DNA of 64,000 nucleotides from assembly GCA_900637675.1 (NCBI GenBank), contig LR134389.1, positions 558,001-622,000 on the forward strand, read 5' to 3'. The notes beneath the pieces were generated by a model. The model saw nothing but the letters and a program-made list of their open reading frames with translations, did not search any database and was not told the origin of the DNA. The DNA is from Streptococcus equi subsp. equi. GTDB taxonomy: Bacteria; Bacillota; Bacilli; Lactobacillales; Streptococcaceae. The first letter of the stretch is position 1; each line of letters starts with the position of its first letter. Below are positions 46,831-57,075 of this stretch, piece by piece. The position numbers and the translations under genes were made by a program.

Positions 46831-47493
46831 ATGGCAATTAAAGACGCATTTAATAAGATGATTTCTTATTTTGATACTGATGGGGTCAGTGAAGTAGAAG
46901 AGGAGCTATCCTCTAAAAAGCAAGAAGAGCCTGTGACTAAATCACAACAGACCAGCAGACCTAATCAGCAGCAACAAGCAGCTAGAGCGAGTCAGCCCCA
47001 GCAGCCTAAGCAGGCTAGACCTCAGATGCAAGCTCAGCAAAGACCACAATCACAATCAAGAGCTGCCTATGCTGAGCGACCATATCAAGGTCAAAGTCAA
47101 GCACGTGTTTCTCATGACTACAATGACAGAAGGGCGACGTCAGCCCCGTCTGCTTCTAGTCGTCGTGAGCAATATCAGCATGCTGCTCATCAAGAGCAAA
47201 CAACTATTGCCTTGAAGTATCCTCGTAAGTATGAGGACGCCCAAGAAATTGTTGATCTTTTGATTGTTAATGAGTGTGTGCTGATCGATTTTCAATACAT
47301 GCTAGATGCTCAGGCAAGGCGTTGCCTAGATTTTATTGACGGTGCTAGTAAGGTATTGTATGGTACTCTGCAAAGGGTTGGTTCTTCCATGTATCTGTTG
47401 ACCCCATCAAATGTATCTGTTAATATTGAAGAGATGAATATCCCAAATAATGGCCAAGATATTGGTTTTGATTTTGATATGAAGAGACGCTAG
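46831..47493 (+). CDS. sepF: cell division protein SepF
   Basis: SepF binds the FtsZ tail and the membrane and helps order the ring. I start at the ATG at 46831 (220 residues, [15 protein letters not shown]), 6 bases after GGAG; an in-frame ATG 12 bases earlier overlaps that site. The N-terminal amphipathic helix targets the membrane, a Gln-rich linker follows (about 25-130), and the C-terminal DUF552 core (about 135-218; [18 protein letters not shown]) forms the dimer. Confidence 0.93.
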
Positions 47494-47494
47494 T

Positions 47495-47755
47495 GTGATG
47501 ATTTTTATACTGTTGATACTTCTAAAGCTAATTAAGGTTTATTCCTATTTGCTGCTAGTCTATGCCTTACTGTCTTGGTTTCCTGGAGCCTACGACTCTT
47601 GGCTTGGCAGGCTGGTCAGCGATATAGTAGAGCCTATCTTAAAACCCTTTAGATCATTGAACCTACAGTTTGCGGGCTTGGACTTTACTATTTACCTAGT
47701 GATGATTGGTCTAAATGTTTTAAGTGAGATCTTGATAAGAGTGTTGATCTCATGA
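47495..47755 (+). CDS. yggT: YggT/YlmG family membrane protein
   Basis: An 86-residue integral membrane protein with two hydrophobic segments (about 2-22 and 60-84) around a loop with the family motif ALLSWFPGAYDSWLGRLVSD. YggT/YlmG proteins are found in the sepF-divIVA cluster and, in chloroplasts, help thylakoid and division processes; the bacterial role is unclear. It begins directly after sepF and overlaps ylmH by four bases. Confidence 0.88.
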   Translation: MMIFILLILLKLIKVYSYLLLVYALLSWFPGAYDSWLGRLVSDIVEPILKPFRSLNLQFAGLDFTIYLVMIGLNVLSEILIRVLIS

Positions 47756-48545
47756 CTGTTCAAACAATGCTTTATCAGCATTTTCAGCCTGATGAACACC
47801 CATTTATTGAAAGAATGCTTGACTTGATCGCTCGTGTTGAGGCTAATTATTTATTAGAGGTTACTGATTTTTTAAATCCGCGAGAGGTCACGATTTTAAA
47901 AGGCTTAGTCGCAGCAACCAATCTGCAGTGCTTTAGCTCTACTGATTATTATCCTAGTGAATATGGTCGTGTGATTGTTGCTCCTGACTATTATTGTCTA
48001 GATAAGGCAGATTTTGACTTGGCTTTGATTGAGGTGACCTATAATGCTAAGTTTAATCAGCTGACACATGCACAGATTTTAGGCACCTTAATTAATGAAT
48101 TGGGAATCAAAAGAGCCTTACTTGGCGATATTTTGTTGAGATAGGTCATGCTCAGGTCATGATTAATCGACAGCTGTTAAGCTATTGTTTAGGAACGATT
48201 GCTAAAATAGCAAAAGCTAGGGTCAAGCTCAAAGAAATTGATCTTGATCAGCTGTTAAATCTGACAGCTAATCAGCAGGTTCTGACTGATATAATGGTAT
48301 CTAGTCTACGCGTTGATCGCTTGATTGCTACCGTATTAAAGCAATCTAGAAATCAGGCGATAAGGCTTGTTGAAGCAGGCAAGGTCAAGGTTAACTATCA
48401 GCTTGTCACTAAAGCCTCTCAGCCTGTAGCTGTTGGTGATTTAATCAGCATTCGTGGCTACGGTAGGTTTAGCATACTAACAGACAATGGCTTCACAAAA
48501 AATGGGAAATATAAGCTAACACTTAGCAAAATGATGCGTAAATAA
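47752..48545 (+). CDS. ylmH: YlmH, S4-domain RNA-binding protein, frameshifted as read
   Basis: YlmH is an S4-domain protein of the division cluster. Its Bacillus homologue acts in rescue of stalled 50S-nascent-chain complexes. The first open part (47752-48144) ends GIKRALLGDILLR. Adding one G beside G48135 converts this to GDILVEIGHAQVMINRQLL and joins the second open part (48159-48545), which holds the S4 RNA-binding domain (MVSSLRVDRLIATVLKQSRN). The restored length is about 264 residues, the family norm. Neighbouring genes are intact, so a lost G in the read is likely. Confidence 0.85.
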
Positions 48546-48554
48546 GGAGATATA

Positions 48555-49310
48555 ATGGCACTTACAGCACTAGAAATTAAAGATAAAACGTTTAAGACAA
48601 AGTTTCGTGGCTACAGTGAAGAGGAAGTAAATGAATTTCTTGAGATTGTTGTAGACGATTATGAGGCTTTGGTTCGCAAAAATCGTGATAATGAAGCTAA
48701 GATAAGAGAGCTTGAAGAAAAGCTGTCTTACTTTGATGAGATGAAGGAATCATTGAGTCAATCTGTTATCCTAGCCCAGGAAACAGCTGAAAAAGTGAAA
48801 TCCTCAGCAAATGCTGAAGCAACCAATTTGGTCAGCAAGGCAACCTATGATGCTCAGCATTTACTTGATGAGTCAAAAGCAAAGGCTAACCAACTGTTGC
48901 GCGACGCAACAGATGAAGCAAAGCGCGTTGCTATTGAGACAGAGGAATTAAAGCGCCAGACACGCGTTTTCCATCAGCGCTTGGTTTCAGCTATTGAGTC
49001 ACAGCTAAGCTTATCCAATTCGCCTGAGTGGGACGAATTGTTGCAGCCAACAGCTGTCTACCTTCAAAACTCTGATGCAGCCTTTAAAGAGGTGGTTAAA
49101 ACTGTCCTTAATGAAGATATTCCTGAGGCTGATGACAGCAATTCCTTTGATGCAACACGTCAGTTTACACCAGAGGAGCTAGAGGAGCTGCAGCGTCGTG
49201 TTGAAGAAAGCAATAAGGAGCTAGAAGCCTATCAGGTGCAGCGAGAAGAGCAAGCTAGCGAGCCTGAAGTGAACCTAAGCGAGACACAGACCTTTAAATT
49301 GAATATTTAA
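48555..49310 (+). CDS. divIVA: septum and pole placement protein DivIVA
   Basis: The 251-residue protein has the membrane-curvature-binding N-terminal domain (MALTALEIKDKTFKTKFRGY; EEEVNEFLEIVVDDYEAL) and long coiled coils (about 30-145). An acidic C-terminal tail follows. In streptococci DivIVA organises division and peripheral wall growth and is a substrate of StkP-type kinase. It follows ylmH by 9 bases with AAGGAG. Confidence 0.95.
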   Translation: MALTALEIKDKTFKTKFRGYSEEEVNEFLEIVVDDYEALVRKNRDNEAKIRELEEKLSYFDEMKESLSQSVILAQETAEKVKSSANAEATNLVSKATYDAQHLLDESKAKANQLLRDATDEAKRVAIETEELKRQTRVFHQRLVSAIESQLSLSNSPEWDELLQPTAVYLQNSDAAFKEVVKTVLNEDIPEADDSNSFDATRQFTPEELEELQRRVEESNKELEAYQVQREEQASEPEVNLSETQTFKLNI

Positions 49311-49319
49311 TCATAAGAA

Positions 49320-49545
49320 AAACAGGATTGAATGCCCAAAATCACAGCAAGTAGGAGATGATGAGAGTCCTATATTCCCTGAGCATGACAATTATCATTT
49401 TCTTCAATCATCACTGAATGACAGTAAGTGACGAGGGAGGCTCACCTTACGAGCAAAGAGGGAACAGCAAAAGGGATTTTACTGTTCTGAATTAAGGTGG
49501 TACCACGAGCTTTCGTCCTTTTTGAGACGGGGCTTTTTTTGTAAT
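49320..49545 (+). promoter_or_regulatory. T-box riboswitch leader of ileS
   Basis: The T-box sequence AATTAAGGTGGTACCACG lies at 49490-49507, followed by a terminator stem (AGCTTTCGTC against GACGGGGCT) and a T7 run ending near 49541. Stem I elements upstream include the AGTGACGAGGGAGG region (about 49427-49441). Uncharged tRNA(Ile) binding would favour the antiterminator and ileS expression. I did not fix the specifier codon. Confidence 0.93.
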
Positions 49546-49580
49546 TCTGATAAGATATTGACTAAAAGGAGTTTGACAAG

Positions 49581-52379
49581 ATGAAATTAAAAGAAACACT
49601 TAACTTAGGCAAAACGGCCTTTCCAATGCGTGCCGGTCTACCCAACAAGGAGCCACAATGGCAAAAGGCTTGGGACGAGGCTGAGATTTACAAAAAACGT
49701 CAAGCCTTAAATGAAGGCAAGCCTGCCTTTCACCTGCACGATGGGCCTCCCTATGCAAATGGTAATATCCATGTCGGACATGCGCTGAATAAAATTTCAA
49801 AAGACATTATTGTACGTGCCAAATCTATGTCAGGCTATCAAGCGCCTTTTGTTCCAGGTTGGGATACTCATGGCCTTCCTATTGAGCAGGTCTTGGCTAA
49901 GCAGGGGGTTAAGCGTAAAGAGATGGATCTGGCTGACTATCTTGACATGTGTCGTCAGTACGCGTTAAGTCAGGTTGATAAGCAAAGAGACGACTTTAAG
50001 CGTCTCGGTGTATCTGCTGATTGGGACAATCCTTATGTTACCTTAGATCCAAGCTTTGAAGCCGATCAAATTCGTGTCTTTGGTGCGATGGCTGATAAGG
50101 GCTACATTTATCGTGGGGCAAAGCCTGTGTATTGGTCATGGTCCTCTGAATCTGCTCTTGCTGAGGCAGAAATCGAATACCATGATATTGATTCTACATC
50201 GCTTTACTATGCTAATAGGGTTAAAGATGGTAAGGGAATCCTTGATACTGACACCTATGTTGTGGTTTGGACGACCACACCATTTACGGTAACAGCTTCT
50301 CGTGGTCTAACAGTTGGACCTGATATGGATTATGTGGTTGTTAGACCTGCAGGTTCAGACCGTAACTATGTGGTGGCAGAAGGACTGCTAGACAGTCTGG
50401 CTGCTAAGTTTGCTTGGGAATCATTTGAGATTTTGGCCAATCATAAGGGCTCTGACTTGGAATACATTGTAACCGAGCACCCTTGGGACAGTGAGGTTGA
50501 TGAGCTAGTCATTCTTGGCGATCATGTGACGCTAGATTCAGGTACAGGTATCGTTCATACAGCACCTGGCTTTGGTGAAGATGACTACAACGTTGGTATG
50601 ACATATGGACTTGAGGTTGCAGTTACAGTTGATGAGCGTGGTTTGATGATGGAAAATGCAGGTCCTGATTTTCATGGTCAATTTTATGGCAAGGTAACTC
50701 CGATTGTTATTGAAAAGCTTGGAGACCTATTGCTTGCTCAAGAAGTGATCAACCACTCCTATCCATTTGATTGGCGCACGAAAAAACCAATTATTTGGCG
50801 GGCTGTTCCTCAGTGGTTTGCTTCTGTGTCTGACTTCCGTCAAGAGATTCTAGATGAGATTGACAAAACAACATTCCACCCGACATGGGGAAAGACACGA
50901 CTCTACAATATGATTCGTGATCGTGGCGATTGGGTGATCTCTCGTCAGCGTGCTTGGGGTGTTCCACTGCCTATTTTCTATGCAGAGGACGGCACAGCCA
51001 TTATGACTAAGGAGGTAACTGATCACGTCGCAGATCTGTTCCAAGAGCATGGGTCCATTATTTGGTGGCAAAAAGAGGCTAAGGAGCTTTTACCTGAAGG
51101 CTTCACACACCCAGGCTCTCCAAATGGGGTATTTACCAAAGAGACAGATATCATGGACGTCTGGTTTGATTCAGGGTCTTCTTGGAATGGTGTGATGAAT
51201 GCTCGTGATCATCTTGCTTATCCAGCTGACCTCTACCTTGAGGGCTCCGATCAATATCGTGGTTGGTTCAACTCATCACTGATTACCTCAGTTGCGGTTA
51301 ATGGTCATGCACCGTATAAGGCTATCCTATCACAGGGCTTTGTCCTTGATGGTAAGGGTGAAAAAATGTCTAAATCTAAAGGAAATATCATTTCACCTAA
51401 TGATGTTGCAAAGCAATATGGTGCTGATATTCTCCGTCTCTGGGTAGCTTCTGTTGATACAGATAATGATGTGCGTGTGTCAATGGATATCCTAGGACAG
51501 GTCTCTGAAACCTATCGTAAAATCCGTAACACGCTTCGCTTCTTGCTTGCTAATACATCAGACTTCAATCCACATACAGATAAGGTGGCTTATGCTGAGC
51601 TTGCTGCTGTTGATAAGTACATGACCATCAAGTTTAACAAGCTAGTAGGAGCTATCAATACTGCCTATGAGCGTTATGACTTCATGACGATTTACAAGGC
51701 TGTGGTTAACTTTGTGACGGTTGACTTATCTGCTTTCTACCTTGATTTTGCCAAAGATGTGGTCTACATTGAGGCTGCTAACAGCCTGGCACGTCGTCGT
51801 ATGCAGACTGTCTTTTATGATATTTTGGTTAATATCACTAAGCTATTGACTCCGATCCTTCCACATACGGCAGAGGAAATCTGGTCATATTTAGAGCATG
51901 AGCCAGAAGACTTTGTACAGCTATCAGAGCTGCCACAGGCTCAGACTTTTGATAATCAAGATACTATCCTAGAGGAATGGGAAGCCTTTATGACGCTTCG
52001 GGCACAGGCGCAAAAGGCTTTGGAGGAAGCACGTCATGACAAGATTATTGGTAAGTCCTTAGAAGCTCATCTGACAATTTATGCAAGTCCAGAGGTTAAG
52101 ACACTGTTGACAGCTCTAGATAGCGATATTGCACTGCTATTGATTGTCTCTCAGCTAACCATTAGTGAGGAGCCAGCTCCTGAGAATGCTGTCAGCTTTG
52201 ATGATGTTGCCTTTACGGTAGCTCGTGCGCAAGGAGAGGTTTGTGAGCGTTCACGTCGTATCGATCCAACGACCAGAATGCGGTCTTATAATGCCTTTGT
52301 TTGTGACCACAGTGCGAAAATTATCGAAGAAAACTTCCCAGAAGCAGTAGCAGAAGGCTTTGACTCAGCTGCTAATTAA
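49581..52379 (+). CDS. ileS: isoleucyl-tRNA synthetase
   Basis: A 932-residue class I synthetase. HIGH motif: [16 protein letters not shown] near residue 57; editing (CP1) domain with [24 protein letters not shown] motif: [17 protein letters not shown] near 592. The anticodon-binding domain follows. The C-terminal zinc ribbon is degenerate: where four Cys are usual, the sequence reads [12 protein letters not shown] and FVCDHSAKI, with Ser in place of the second Cys of each pair. This form also occurs in other streptococci. AAAAGGAG precedes the ATG. Confidence 0.97.
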   Translation: MKLKETLNLGKTAFPMRAGLPNKEPQWQKAWDEAEIYKKRQALNEGKPAFHLHDGPPYANGNIHVGHALNKISKDIIVRAKSMSGYQAPFVPGWDTHGLPIEQVLAKQGVKRKEMDLADYLDMCRQYALSQVDKQRDDFKRLGVSADWDNPYVTLDPSFEADQIRVFGAMADKGYIYRGAKPVYWSWSSESALAEAEIEYHDIDSTSLYYANRVKDGKGILDTDTYVVVWTTTPFTVTASRGLTVGPDMDYVVVRPAGSDRNYVVAEGLLDSLAAKFAWESFEILANHKGSDLEYIVTEHPWDSEVDELVILGDHVTLDSGTGIVHTAPGFGEDDYNVGMTYGLEVAVTVDERGLMMENAGPDFHGQFYGKVTPIVIEKLGDLLLAQEVINHSYPFDWRTKKPIIWRAVPQWFASVSDFRQEILDEIDKTTFHPTWGKTRLYNMIRDRGDWVISRQRAWGVPLPIFYAEDGTAIMTKEVTDHVADLFQEHGSIIWWQKEAKELLPEGFTHPGSPNGVFTKETDIMDVWFDSGSSWNGVMNARDHLAYPADLYLEGSDQYRGWFNSSLITSVAVNGHAPYKAILSQGFVLDGKGEKMSKSKGNIISPNDVAKQYGADILRLWVASVDTDNDVRVSMDILGQVSETYRKIRNTLRFLLANTSDFNPHTDKVAYAELAAVDKYMTIKFNKLVGAINTAYERYDFMTIYKAVVNFVTVDLSAFYLDFAKDVVYIEAANSLARRRMQTVFYDILVNITKLLTPILPHTAEEIWSYLEHEPEDFVQLSELPQAQTFDNQDTILEEWEAFMTLRAQAQKALEEARHDKIIGKSLEAHLTIYASPEVKTLLTALDSDIALLLIVSQLTISEEPAPENAVSFDDVAFTVARAQGEVCERSRRIDPTTRMRSYNAFVCDHSAKIIEENFPEAVAEGFDSAAN

Positions 52380-52632
52380 GCAACTAACAGCTCTGTTCCC
52401 GAGTTAAATAAGCATTGGCGTGCTTTTGCCAATCCAGCAGCAAGGTGCTAGTCGGTCTGGGCGTACCTGCCTTACTAGGGACTCTTTGTGTGGGAGCTGA
52501 TAAGTGACCTGCCTTGAGCTTGGCAGGTCTAGGCTTCTTTATAGGTTCACGATTTACGATTGACTGGGCTTAGAGAAGGGCTAGTCCTGCTAGGCGGCAT
52601 TGGATATGAACTGAGTAGTCATCATAGCTATA
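52380..52632. other. intergenic region after ileS, hairpins only
   Basis: ATTGGC/GCCAAT (about 52412-52431) and a perfect 8-bp stem, GACCTGCC (52506-52513) with GGCAGGTC (52522-52529), are seen; the latter, followed by TAGGCTTCTTT, may end the ileS transcript. No gene is seen. Confidence 0.6.
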
Positions 52633-52686
52633 AAAAAACAAGCGCAGACTCACGTCAGCTTAATCGTGAGCGGCGCTTGTTTTTTC
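52633..52686. terminator. strong bidirectional terminator
   Basis: AAAAAACAAGCGC (52633-52645) pairs with GCGCTTGTTTTTT near 52673-52685, with a second inner stem CTCACG/CGTGAG. It lies between ileS and the convergent DUF1827 gene. Confidence 0.9.
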
Positions 52687-52856
52687 TTGGTTGGGGGGTG
52701 AAGGCGAGGAGCTATTAAAGCTAATATTAAGCGATCAAAAAAGCCTAGACCACTAGTCATGTTGTCTAAGCTTCAGCTGTTAGAGAGGAGCTTTCTGAGT
52801 GGAAGGTAGCCTATGCTGATAGGTGCTGCCTTAGCCTTTTAGCAGTAGTATTAAGG
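52687..52856. other. short gap before the DUF1827 gene, nothing seen
   Basis: No gene or clear regulatory element is visible between the terminator and the stop of the minus-strand DUF1827 gene. Confidence 0.55.
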
Positions 52857-53159
52857 CTAGACAGACGTCTGGAAGGAAATTTCAATCAAATTATTGGTGT
52901 GCAGGGTTTTTGAGTGACCTGGAATCACAATAGATTGGTCAATCTTACGCTTTAAGAAAAATTCGCGAATCACTTCAAGCTCGTCCTCTTTGATGGCACG
53001 ATATTTATTTGAAATGAGTAGCTCATAATGCTTGGGTGCTTGCGTAAAGATGACGTCAGTGTTACCAGCTGAGTAAACTTCAACGAGGTGAGCATCTGTA
53101 TTTTGCAGCTGATTTCTGACAAGCTCGGGGTGACTGCTGGTGGTATTAATAAGTCTCAT
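52857..53159 (-). CDS. DUF1827 family protein
   Basis: I start at the ATG at 53159 (100 residues, MRLINTTSSHPELVRNQLQN), preceded on the minus strand by CAGGAGAAG; a longer frame to 53270 would overlap the NUDIX gene and lacks a site. The family is restricted to lactic acid bacteria and has no known function; it forms a small alpha/beta fold. It follows the NUDIX gene in the same direction with 61 bases between them. Confidence 0.8.
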   Translation of the reverse strand: MRLINTTSSHPELVRNQLQNTDAHLVEVYSAGNTDVIFTQAPKHYELLISNKYRAIKEDELEVIREFFLKRKIDQSIVIPGHSKTLHTNNLIEISFQTSV

Positions 53160-53220
53160 AAATCTTCTCCTGACTATTTTTACTTTTATTATAGCACTAT
53201 TTTTAAATTGATTACGGATT

Positions 53221-53670
53221 TTAATGGTGCTTTTTCTGCCATTCTTCGACGCCCCATCTGTGGCTATCACGCTTTAAGACTGTTATGGCGTCCGCAATAG
53301 GAAGAAACCAAGCCAGATGGTTAAAGTCTTCCAAGGGCTTTGAGATAGCTTGGAATGATGTCACCTCGTACAGGTAGGCAGGATTATAGTAGTAGGTATC
53401 GCGGTGACGAGAATAGAAGTATTCGTCTGCTTGACCATAATAATAACCAATATCAGCAGCAAATCCCAGCTCCTCAACTAGCTCACGCTCCAGTGCCTGT
53501 AGCTGGCTTTCACCAGCCTCTATTTCTCCTCCTGGCAAAAACCAAGCACCATTTGGAGCCTGCACTAGGATAATCTCTGTTTTAGCCGAGTTAGGAATCA
53601 CTGCATAGACACCGTAACGTGCGGTGTAATGCTGGTCATCTATCTTATCACCAAATATTGGAACGGTCAT
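53221..53670 (-). CDS. NUDIX hydrolase (MutT-like)
   Basis: The ATG at 53670 (149 residues, MTVPIFGDKIDDQHYTARYG) has a GGAGAAG site; an upstream frame to 53739 lacks one. The Nudix box is intact: GGEIEAGESQLQALERELVEELG, with the REx2EE metal-binding core. NUDIX proteins hydrolyse nucleoside diphosphates linked to another moiety; the substrate cannot be told from the sequence. It lies between clpE and the DUF1827 gene, all on the minus strand. Confidence 0.9.
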   Translation of the reverse strand: MTVPIFGDKIDDQHYTARYGVYAVIPNSAKTEIILVQAPNGAWFLPGGEIEAGESQLQALERELVEELGFAADIGYYYGQADEYFYSRHRDTYYYNPAYLYEVTSFQAISKPLEDFNHLAWFLPIADAITVLKRDSHRWGVEEWQKKHH

Positions 53671-53765
53671 ATCGCTTCTCCTTTGTTTTATTATACTAAA
53701 TTTTTGGTCATTATTCTCATAAAACTGTAGATTTATCAAAAATGTTTCATAAAAAAATGCTCGTC

Positions 53766-53802
53766 AAAAAGAGAGAAAATGCTGTCTGCTTTTCTCTCTG
53801 CT
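53766..53802 (-). terminator. clpE terminator
   Basis: On the minus strand AGAGAGAAAA (53799-53790) pairs with TTTTCTCTCT (53779-53770), followed by TTTTG. A 12-base tandem repeat (TGCTTTTCTCTC, two full copies) overlaps the stem on the clpE side. Confidence 0.8.
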
Positions 53803-53829
53803 TTTCTCTCTGCTTTTTGGTATGCCCTG

Positions 53830-56082
53830 TTAGTCCGCCTGCTTCGCCTGAGATTTGACTACAGGCTTGATTATAATGTGTCCATTAGAGGTCAAGACAG
53901 CTCGCATGTCTTTTTCTGCTGGGTGCTCAAGGTAGAAGTCAGTAATGGCGTCCTCAATGTAGTCCTGAATGGTGCGGCGCAATGGTCGTGCTCCCATCTT
54001 AGGATCATAGCCTAGCTCAACGAGCTTTTCTTTGACCTTTTGGGTGACATCAAGGCGAATGTTATTGTGAGCAAGGCGGTGGTTAACATCATCGAGCATT
54101 AAATGAACGATATGTAAAAGATTGTCCTTGCTTAGTGGCTGAAACTCAATAATGCCATCAAAGCGATTCATGAACTCGGGGCTAAAGAAATGACTGAGCT
54201 CTCCTAAAACAGAGTTTGTCCGCCCTTCTCTAGCAGCGCCAAAGCCTACTGAGGCCTCTGTTTTGCCAGTGCCAGCATTTGATGTCATGATGATAATAGT
54301 GTCCTTAAAGCTAACGGTACGTCCTTGTCCGTCGGTTAATCGTCCGTCATCTAGGACCTGTAAAAACATGTGCATGACATCAGGGTGAGCCTTTTCGATC
54401 TCATCTAACAAAATGAGCGAGTAAGGGTTGCGGCGCACCTGCTCTGTTAACTGACCTGCCTCCTCATAGCCGACGTAGCCGGGAGGGGCACCGACAAGCT
54501 TAGCCACAGCGTGCTTTTCCATGTATTCAGACATGTCAAAGCGAATCATGTTATCAGCAGAGCCAAAAAGCTCAATGGCTAATTGCTTGGAAAGCTCTGT
54601 TTTACCGACACCAGTTGGGCCAACAAAGAGGAAGGAGCCGATAGGACGATTTGGGGCTCCCAGTCCAACACGATTACGACGGATAGCTTTTGCAATTTTA
54701 TCAACAGCATCGTCTTGACCGATAACATGCTTTTTGAGATCGGCGGCCAGATTGACTAGCTGTGATTGTTCCTTTTCCTTTAAATCACCAACTGGAATAT
54801 TGGTTTTTTGCTCAACGATTGCTTCGATGGTCTTGTCAGTGATGATTGGAATATCCTGCTCATCTAGCTTTTGAGCCTGCATTTCTTTATATTTGGCGAT
54901 TTGATCGCGGAAATAGGCTGCTCGCTCATAATCCTCATCACGTGTGGCTTGTGTCTTGAGGTTTTCAGCCTCAATCAAACGCTTATCAATGTCTTTGGGG
55001 TCAACAAAGTTAAGGGTTAGGTTCATCTTTGAGCCGGCTTCATCTAGCAGGTCAATGGCCTTATCAGGCAAGAAGCGGTCTTGAATATAGCGGTTGGAGA
55101 GGTTAGCAGCTGCTTCAATAGCCGACTGGCTATATTTGACATGGTGATAGTCCTCATATTTGGGTTGGATTCCTTTTAGGATAGTGATTGTTTCTTCAAC
55201 CGAAGGCTCGTCCACCTTAACCGGCTGCATGCGTCGCTCAAGGGCTGCGTCCTTTTCGATGATGCGATATTCATTGAGAGTGGTCGCTCCCACTAATTGA
55301 AGCTCACCACGAGCAAGTGCTGGCTTTAAAATATTTCCTGCGTCCATGCTGCCGTCACCAACTGCACCAGCTCCCACAATTTCATGGATTTCATCAATAA
55401 ATAGAATCACGTCATGGCGCTTGCGGATTTCCTCCATGAGCTTTTGCATGCGCTCTTCAAATTGGCCACGAATACCTGTCCCCTGAACGAGGCTAACCAC
55501 ATCAAGGCGAATCACCTGCTTACTCTGTAGCTTTTGTGGCACATCGCCATCAACGATTTTTTGAGCAAGGCCTTCAACGACAGCAGTCTTACCAACACCT
55601 GGTTCTCCGATTAGGACAGGGTTATTTTTGGTACGACGGTTGAGAATCTCGATCACGCGGATAATCTCATCGTCACGTCCGATGACAGGATCAATATCAC
55701 CACGCTTAGCCATTTCAGTGATATTAATGCCGAATTCCTCAAGCAAACCTTTGTTAGCCTCTTGTGCTGGCTGTGTGTGATTGGGACGGTAGCCATTGTG
55801 ACCTCCGCCATTATGGCCGCCTGATTGGGTAGGTGGTGTATTGGGCAATTGACCGAAGGCTCTAAAATTGTTCAGGTCACCAAAAAAGTCATCAAAGAAA
55901 GGGTTTTGAGAAGGCTGCTGCGCCTTTTGGTTGCCATTATAGCCTCCTAAGATAGGATTTTTAGGGTCTGTTTTCATGATTTGGTAGCAATTTTGACAGA
56001 GGTCAATCTGCCTTTGCTTTCCGTTAATGCTTGTATAAAGATGAATGGTTGATTCGTTTAAATTACAGTTTTGACAAAGCAT
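53830..56082 (-). CDS. clpE: ATP-dependent Clp protease ATP-binding subunit ClpE
   Basis: ClpE is an HSP100 unfoldase that works with ClpP in heat stress. The 750-residue protein has the N-terminal zinc finger that defines ClpE (CQNC at 3-6 and CQNC at 29-32) and a Gly/Asn-rich linker. The first AAA+ domain has [13 protein letters not shown] and [10 protein letters not shown]; a UVR-type coiled middle domain has [14 protein letters not shown]; the second AAA+ domain has [14 protein letters not shown]. The CtsR operator and promoter upstream fit class III heat-shock control. Confidence 0.95.
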   Translation of the reverse strand: MLCQNCNLNESTIHLYTSINGKQRQIDLCQNCYQIMKTDPKNPILGGYNGNQKAQQPSQNPFFDDFFGDLNNFRAFGQLPNTPPTQSGGHNGGGHNGYRPNHTQPAQEANKGLLEEFGINITEMAKRGDIDPVIGRDDEIIRVIEILNRRTKNNPVLIGEPGVGKTAVVEGLAQKIVDGDVPQKLQSKQVIRLDVVSLVQGTGIRGQFEERMQKLMEEIRKRHDVILFIDEIHEIVGAGAVGDGSMDAGNILKPALARGELQLVGATTLNEYRIIEKDAALERRMQPVKVDEPSVEETITILKGIQPKYEDYHHVKYSQSAIEAAANLSNRYIQDRFLPDKAIDLLDEAGSKMNLTLNFVDPKDIDKRLIEAENLKTQATRDEDYERAAYFRDQIAKYKEMQAQKLDEQDIPIITDKTIEAIVEQKTNIPVGDLKEKEQSQLVNLAADLKKHVIGQDDAVDKIAKAIRRNRVGLGAPNRPIGSFLFVGPTGVGKTELSKQLAIELFGSADNMIRFDMSEYMEKHAVAKLVGAPPGYVGYEEAGQLTEQVRRNPYSLILLDEIEKAHPDVMHMFLQVLDDGRLTDGQGRTVSFKDTIIIMTSNAGTGKTEASVGFGAAREGRTNSVLGELSHFFSPEFMNRFDGIIEFQPLSKDNLLHIVHLMLDDVNHRLAHNNIRLDVTQKVKEKLVELGYDPKMGARPLRRTIQDYIEDAITDFYLEHPAEKDMRAVLTSNGHIIIKPVVKSQAKQAD

Positions 56083-56123
56083 ATCATACCTCCAAGGGGT
56101 TATCTAAAAAGTCAAGGTCATTT

Positions 56124-56140
56124 AGTCAAAAATGGTCAAA
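56124..56140. promoter_or_regulatory. CtsR operator of clpE
   Basis: AGTCAAAAATGGTCAAA matches the CtsR direct repeat RGTCAAANNNRGTCAAA exactly. It covers the region just downstream of the -10 box. A partial additional heptad (AAGTCAAGGTCA) lies at about 56110-56120. Confidence 0.92.
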
Positions 56141-56152
56141 CTTTATAGTCAT

Positions 56153-56180
56153 ATTATAGCACCTTAGGCTTGGAAATCAA
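56153..56180 (-). promoter_or_regulatory. clpE promoter
   Basis: On the minus strand TTGATT (56180-56175) and TATAAT (56158-56153) are 16 bases apart, directly upstream of the CtsR operator. Confidence 0.75.
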
Positions 56181-56300
56181 GTAAAAAGCTTCATTATTAG
56201 CACTTTCAGGTATAGAGTGATAATCTCTATAAATCTTGCTGCTCATTGGTTCAAAAAAGTCGTCAAAGGGGATAAAATAAAGAGAAAATGGCTACTTTTC

Positions 56301-56330
56301 TTGTTTGTTTTCGATGATTTATGTTAAAAT
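56301..56330 (+). promoter_or_regulatory. promoter of the DUF1797 gene
   Basis: TTGTTT (56301-56306) and an extended -10 TGTTAAAAT (TAAAAT at 56325-56330) have an 18-base spacer, 33 bases before the start codon. Confidence 0.6.
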
Positions 56331-56363
56331 ATATAGGGACAATAAACGAATAGGAGAAACGAA

Positions 56364-56594
56364 ATGGAATCACATTTAGTGAGAATCATCAACCGTCTGG
56401 AGCTGATGGTAACAGATGGCGGTAATTTAAAGAGAAACTTTGAGCGAGATGGTGTTGTTGTTGCAGAGGTTGCATTTGTCAACGATCCTGAAAATGGTCC
56501 AGTCTTTATTTTACGTGATATTGAAGCGCGTGAGTCATATTCATTTGATAGCATCGATTTGATTGCGATGGAAATTTACGATTTGTTATATTAA
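56364..56594 (+). CDS. DUF1797 (YkuJ-like) protein
   Basis: A 76-residue protein, MESHLVRIINRLELMVTDGG, with the family core NLKRNFERDGVVVAEVAF and a C-terminal helix IDLIAMEIYDLLY. It is YkuJ/DUF1797, a small protein of solved fold but unknown function, widespread in Firmicutes. A good TAGGAGAA site and its own promoter indicate a monocistronic gene divergent from clpE. Confidence 0.87.
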   Translation: MESHLVRIINRLELMVTDGGNLKRNFERDGVVVAEVAFVNDPENGPVFILRDIEARESYSFDSIDLIAMEIYDLLY

Positions 56595-56996
56595 GCTATT
56601 GATGATGACATGGGCTTGCTGGGAGGCAGGTCAGACAGAGGACAAGCTGGTGATTTACTGGTTTGTTTTTATTATCCCTTAAAGCCTCAAGACAGCTCCA
56701 GGAAAGGCCTTTCTCCTATGGTCTTTCTAGCCGGTAGGGCTTGATAGTGATTAATAGTGATCTGCTCTAGCACGGTCTTGAGCTTTTACTGTCAGAGGCT
56801 TGTGACCTTAGCCACTCGCAGTAAAGGGTACTGGCCCAGTAAGCAAGGTAGGCTAAGTATCAATGTGAAGTTCTAACCTTGATCTTAGTGAAATATTTTT
56901 GAGGTGAATTAAGATGTTAAAAGTCCTTAGAATGCTCATTTCTAAGGGTTTTGTTGTGTCTAGCTGTTGGTGTTTGAAAGAGCGGTGGTATGATAA
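56595..56996. other. intergenic region between the DUF1797 gene and the collagen-like gene
   Basis: No gene is seen. A stem CCTTAGA/TCTAAGG (about 56926-56948) followed by GTTTTGTTG may be a weak terminator. Confidence 0.6.
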
Positions 56997-57020
56997 AGAG
57001 AGGTCAGAAAAGACCTCTCT
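56997..57020 (-). terminator. terminator of the collagen-like gene
   Basis: AGAGAGGTC (56997-57005) pairs exactly with GACCTCTCT (57012-57020) with a six-base loop; it lies 56 bases beyond the minus-strand stop. The T-run on the minus strand is short. Confidence 0.7.
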
Positions 57021-57075
57021 GATGTTTGTGATTAGCTGTTAGCTATTGCCATAGGGGAAAGACACAATAGCTAGC

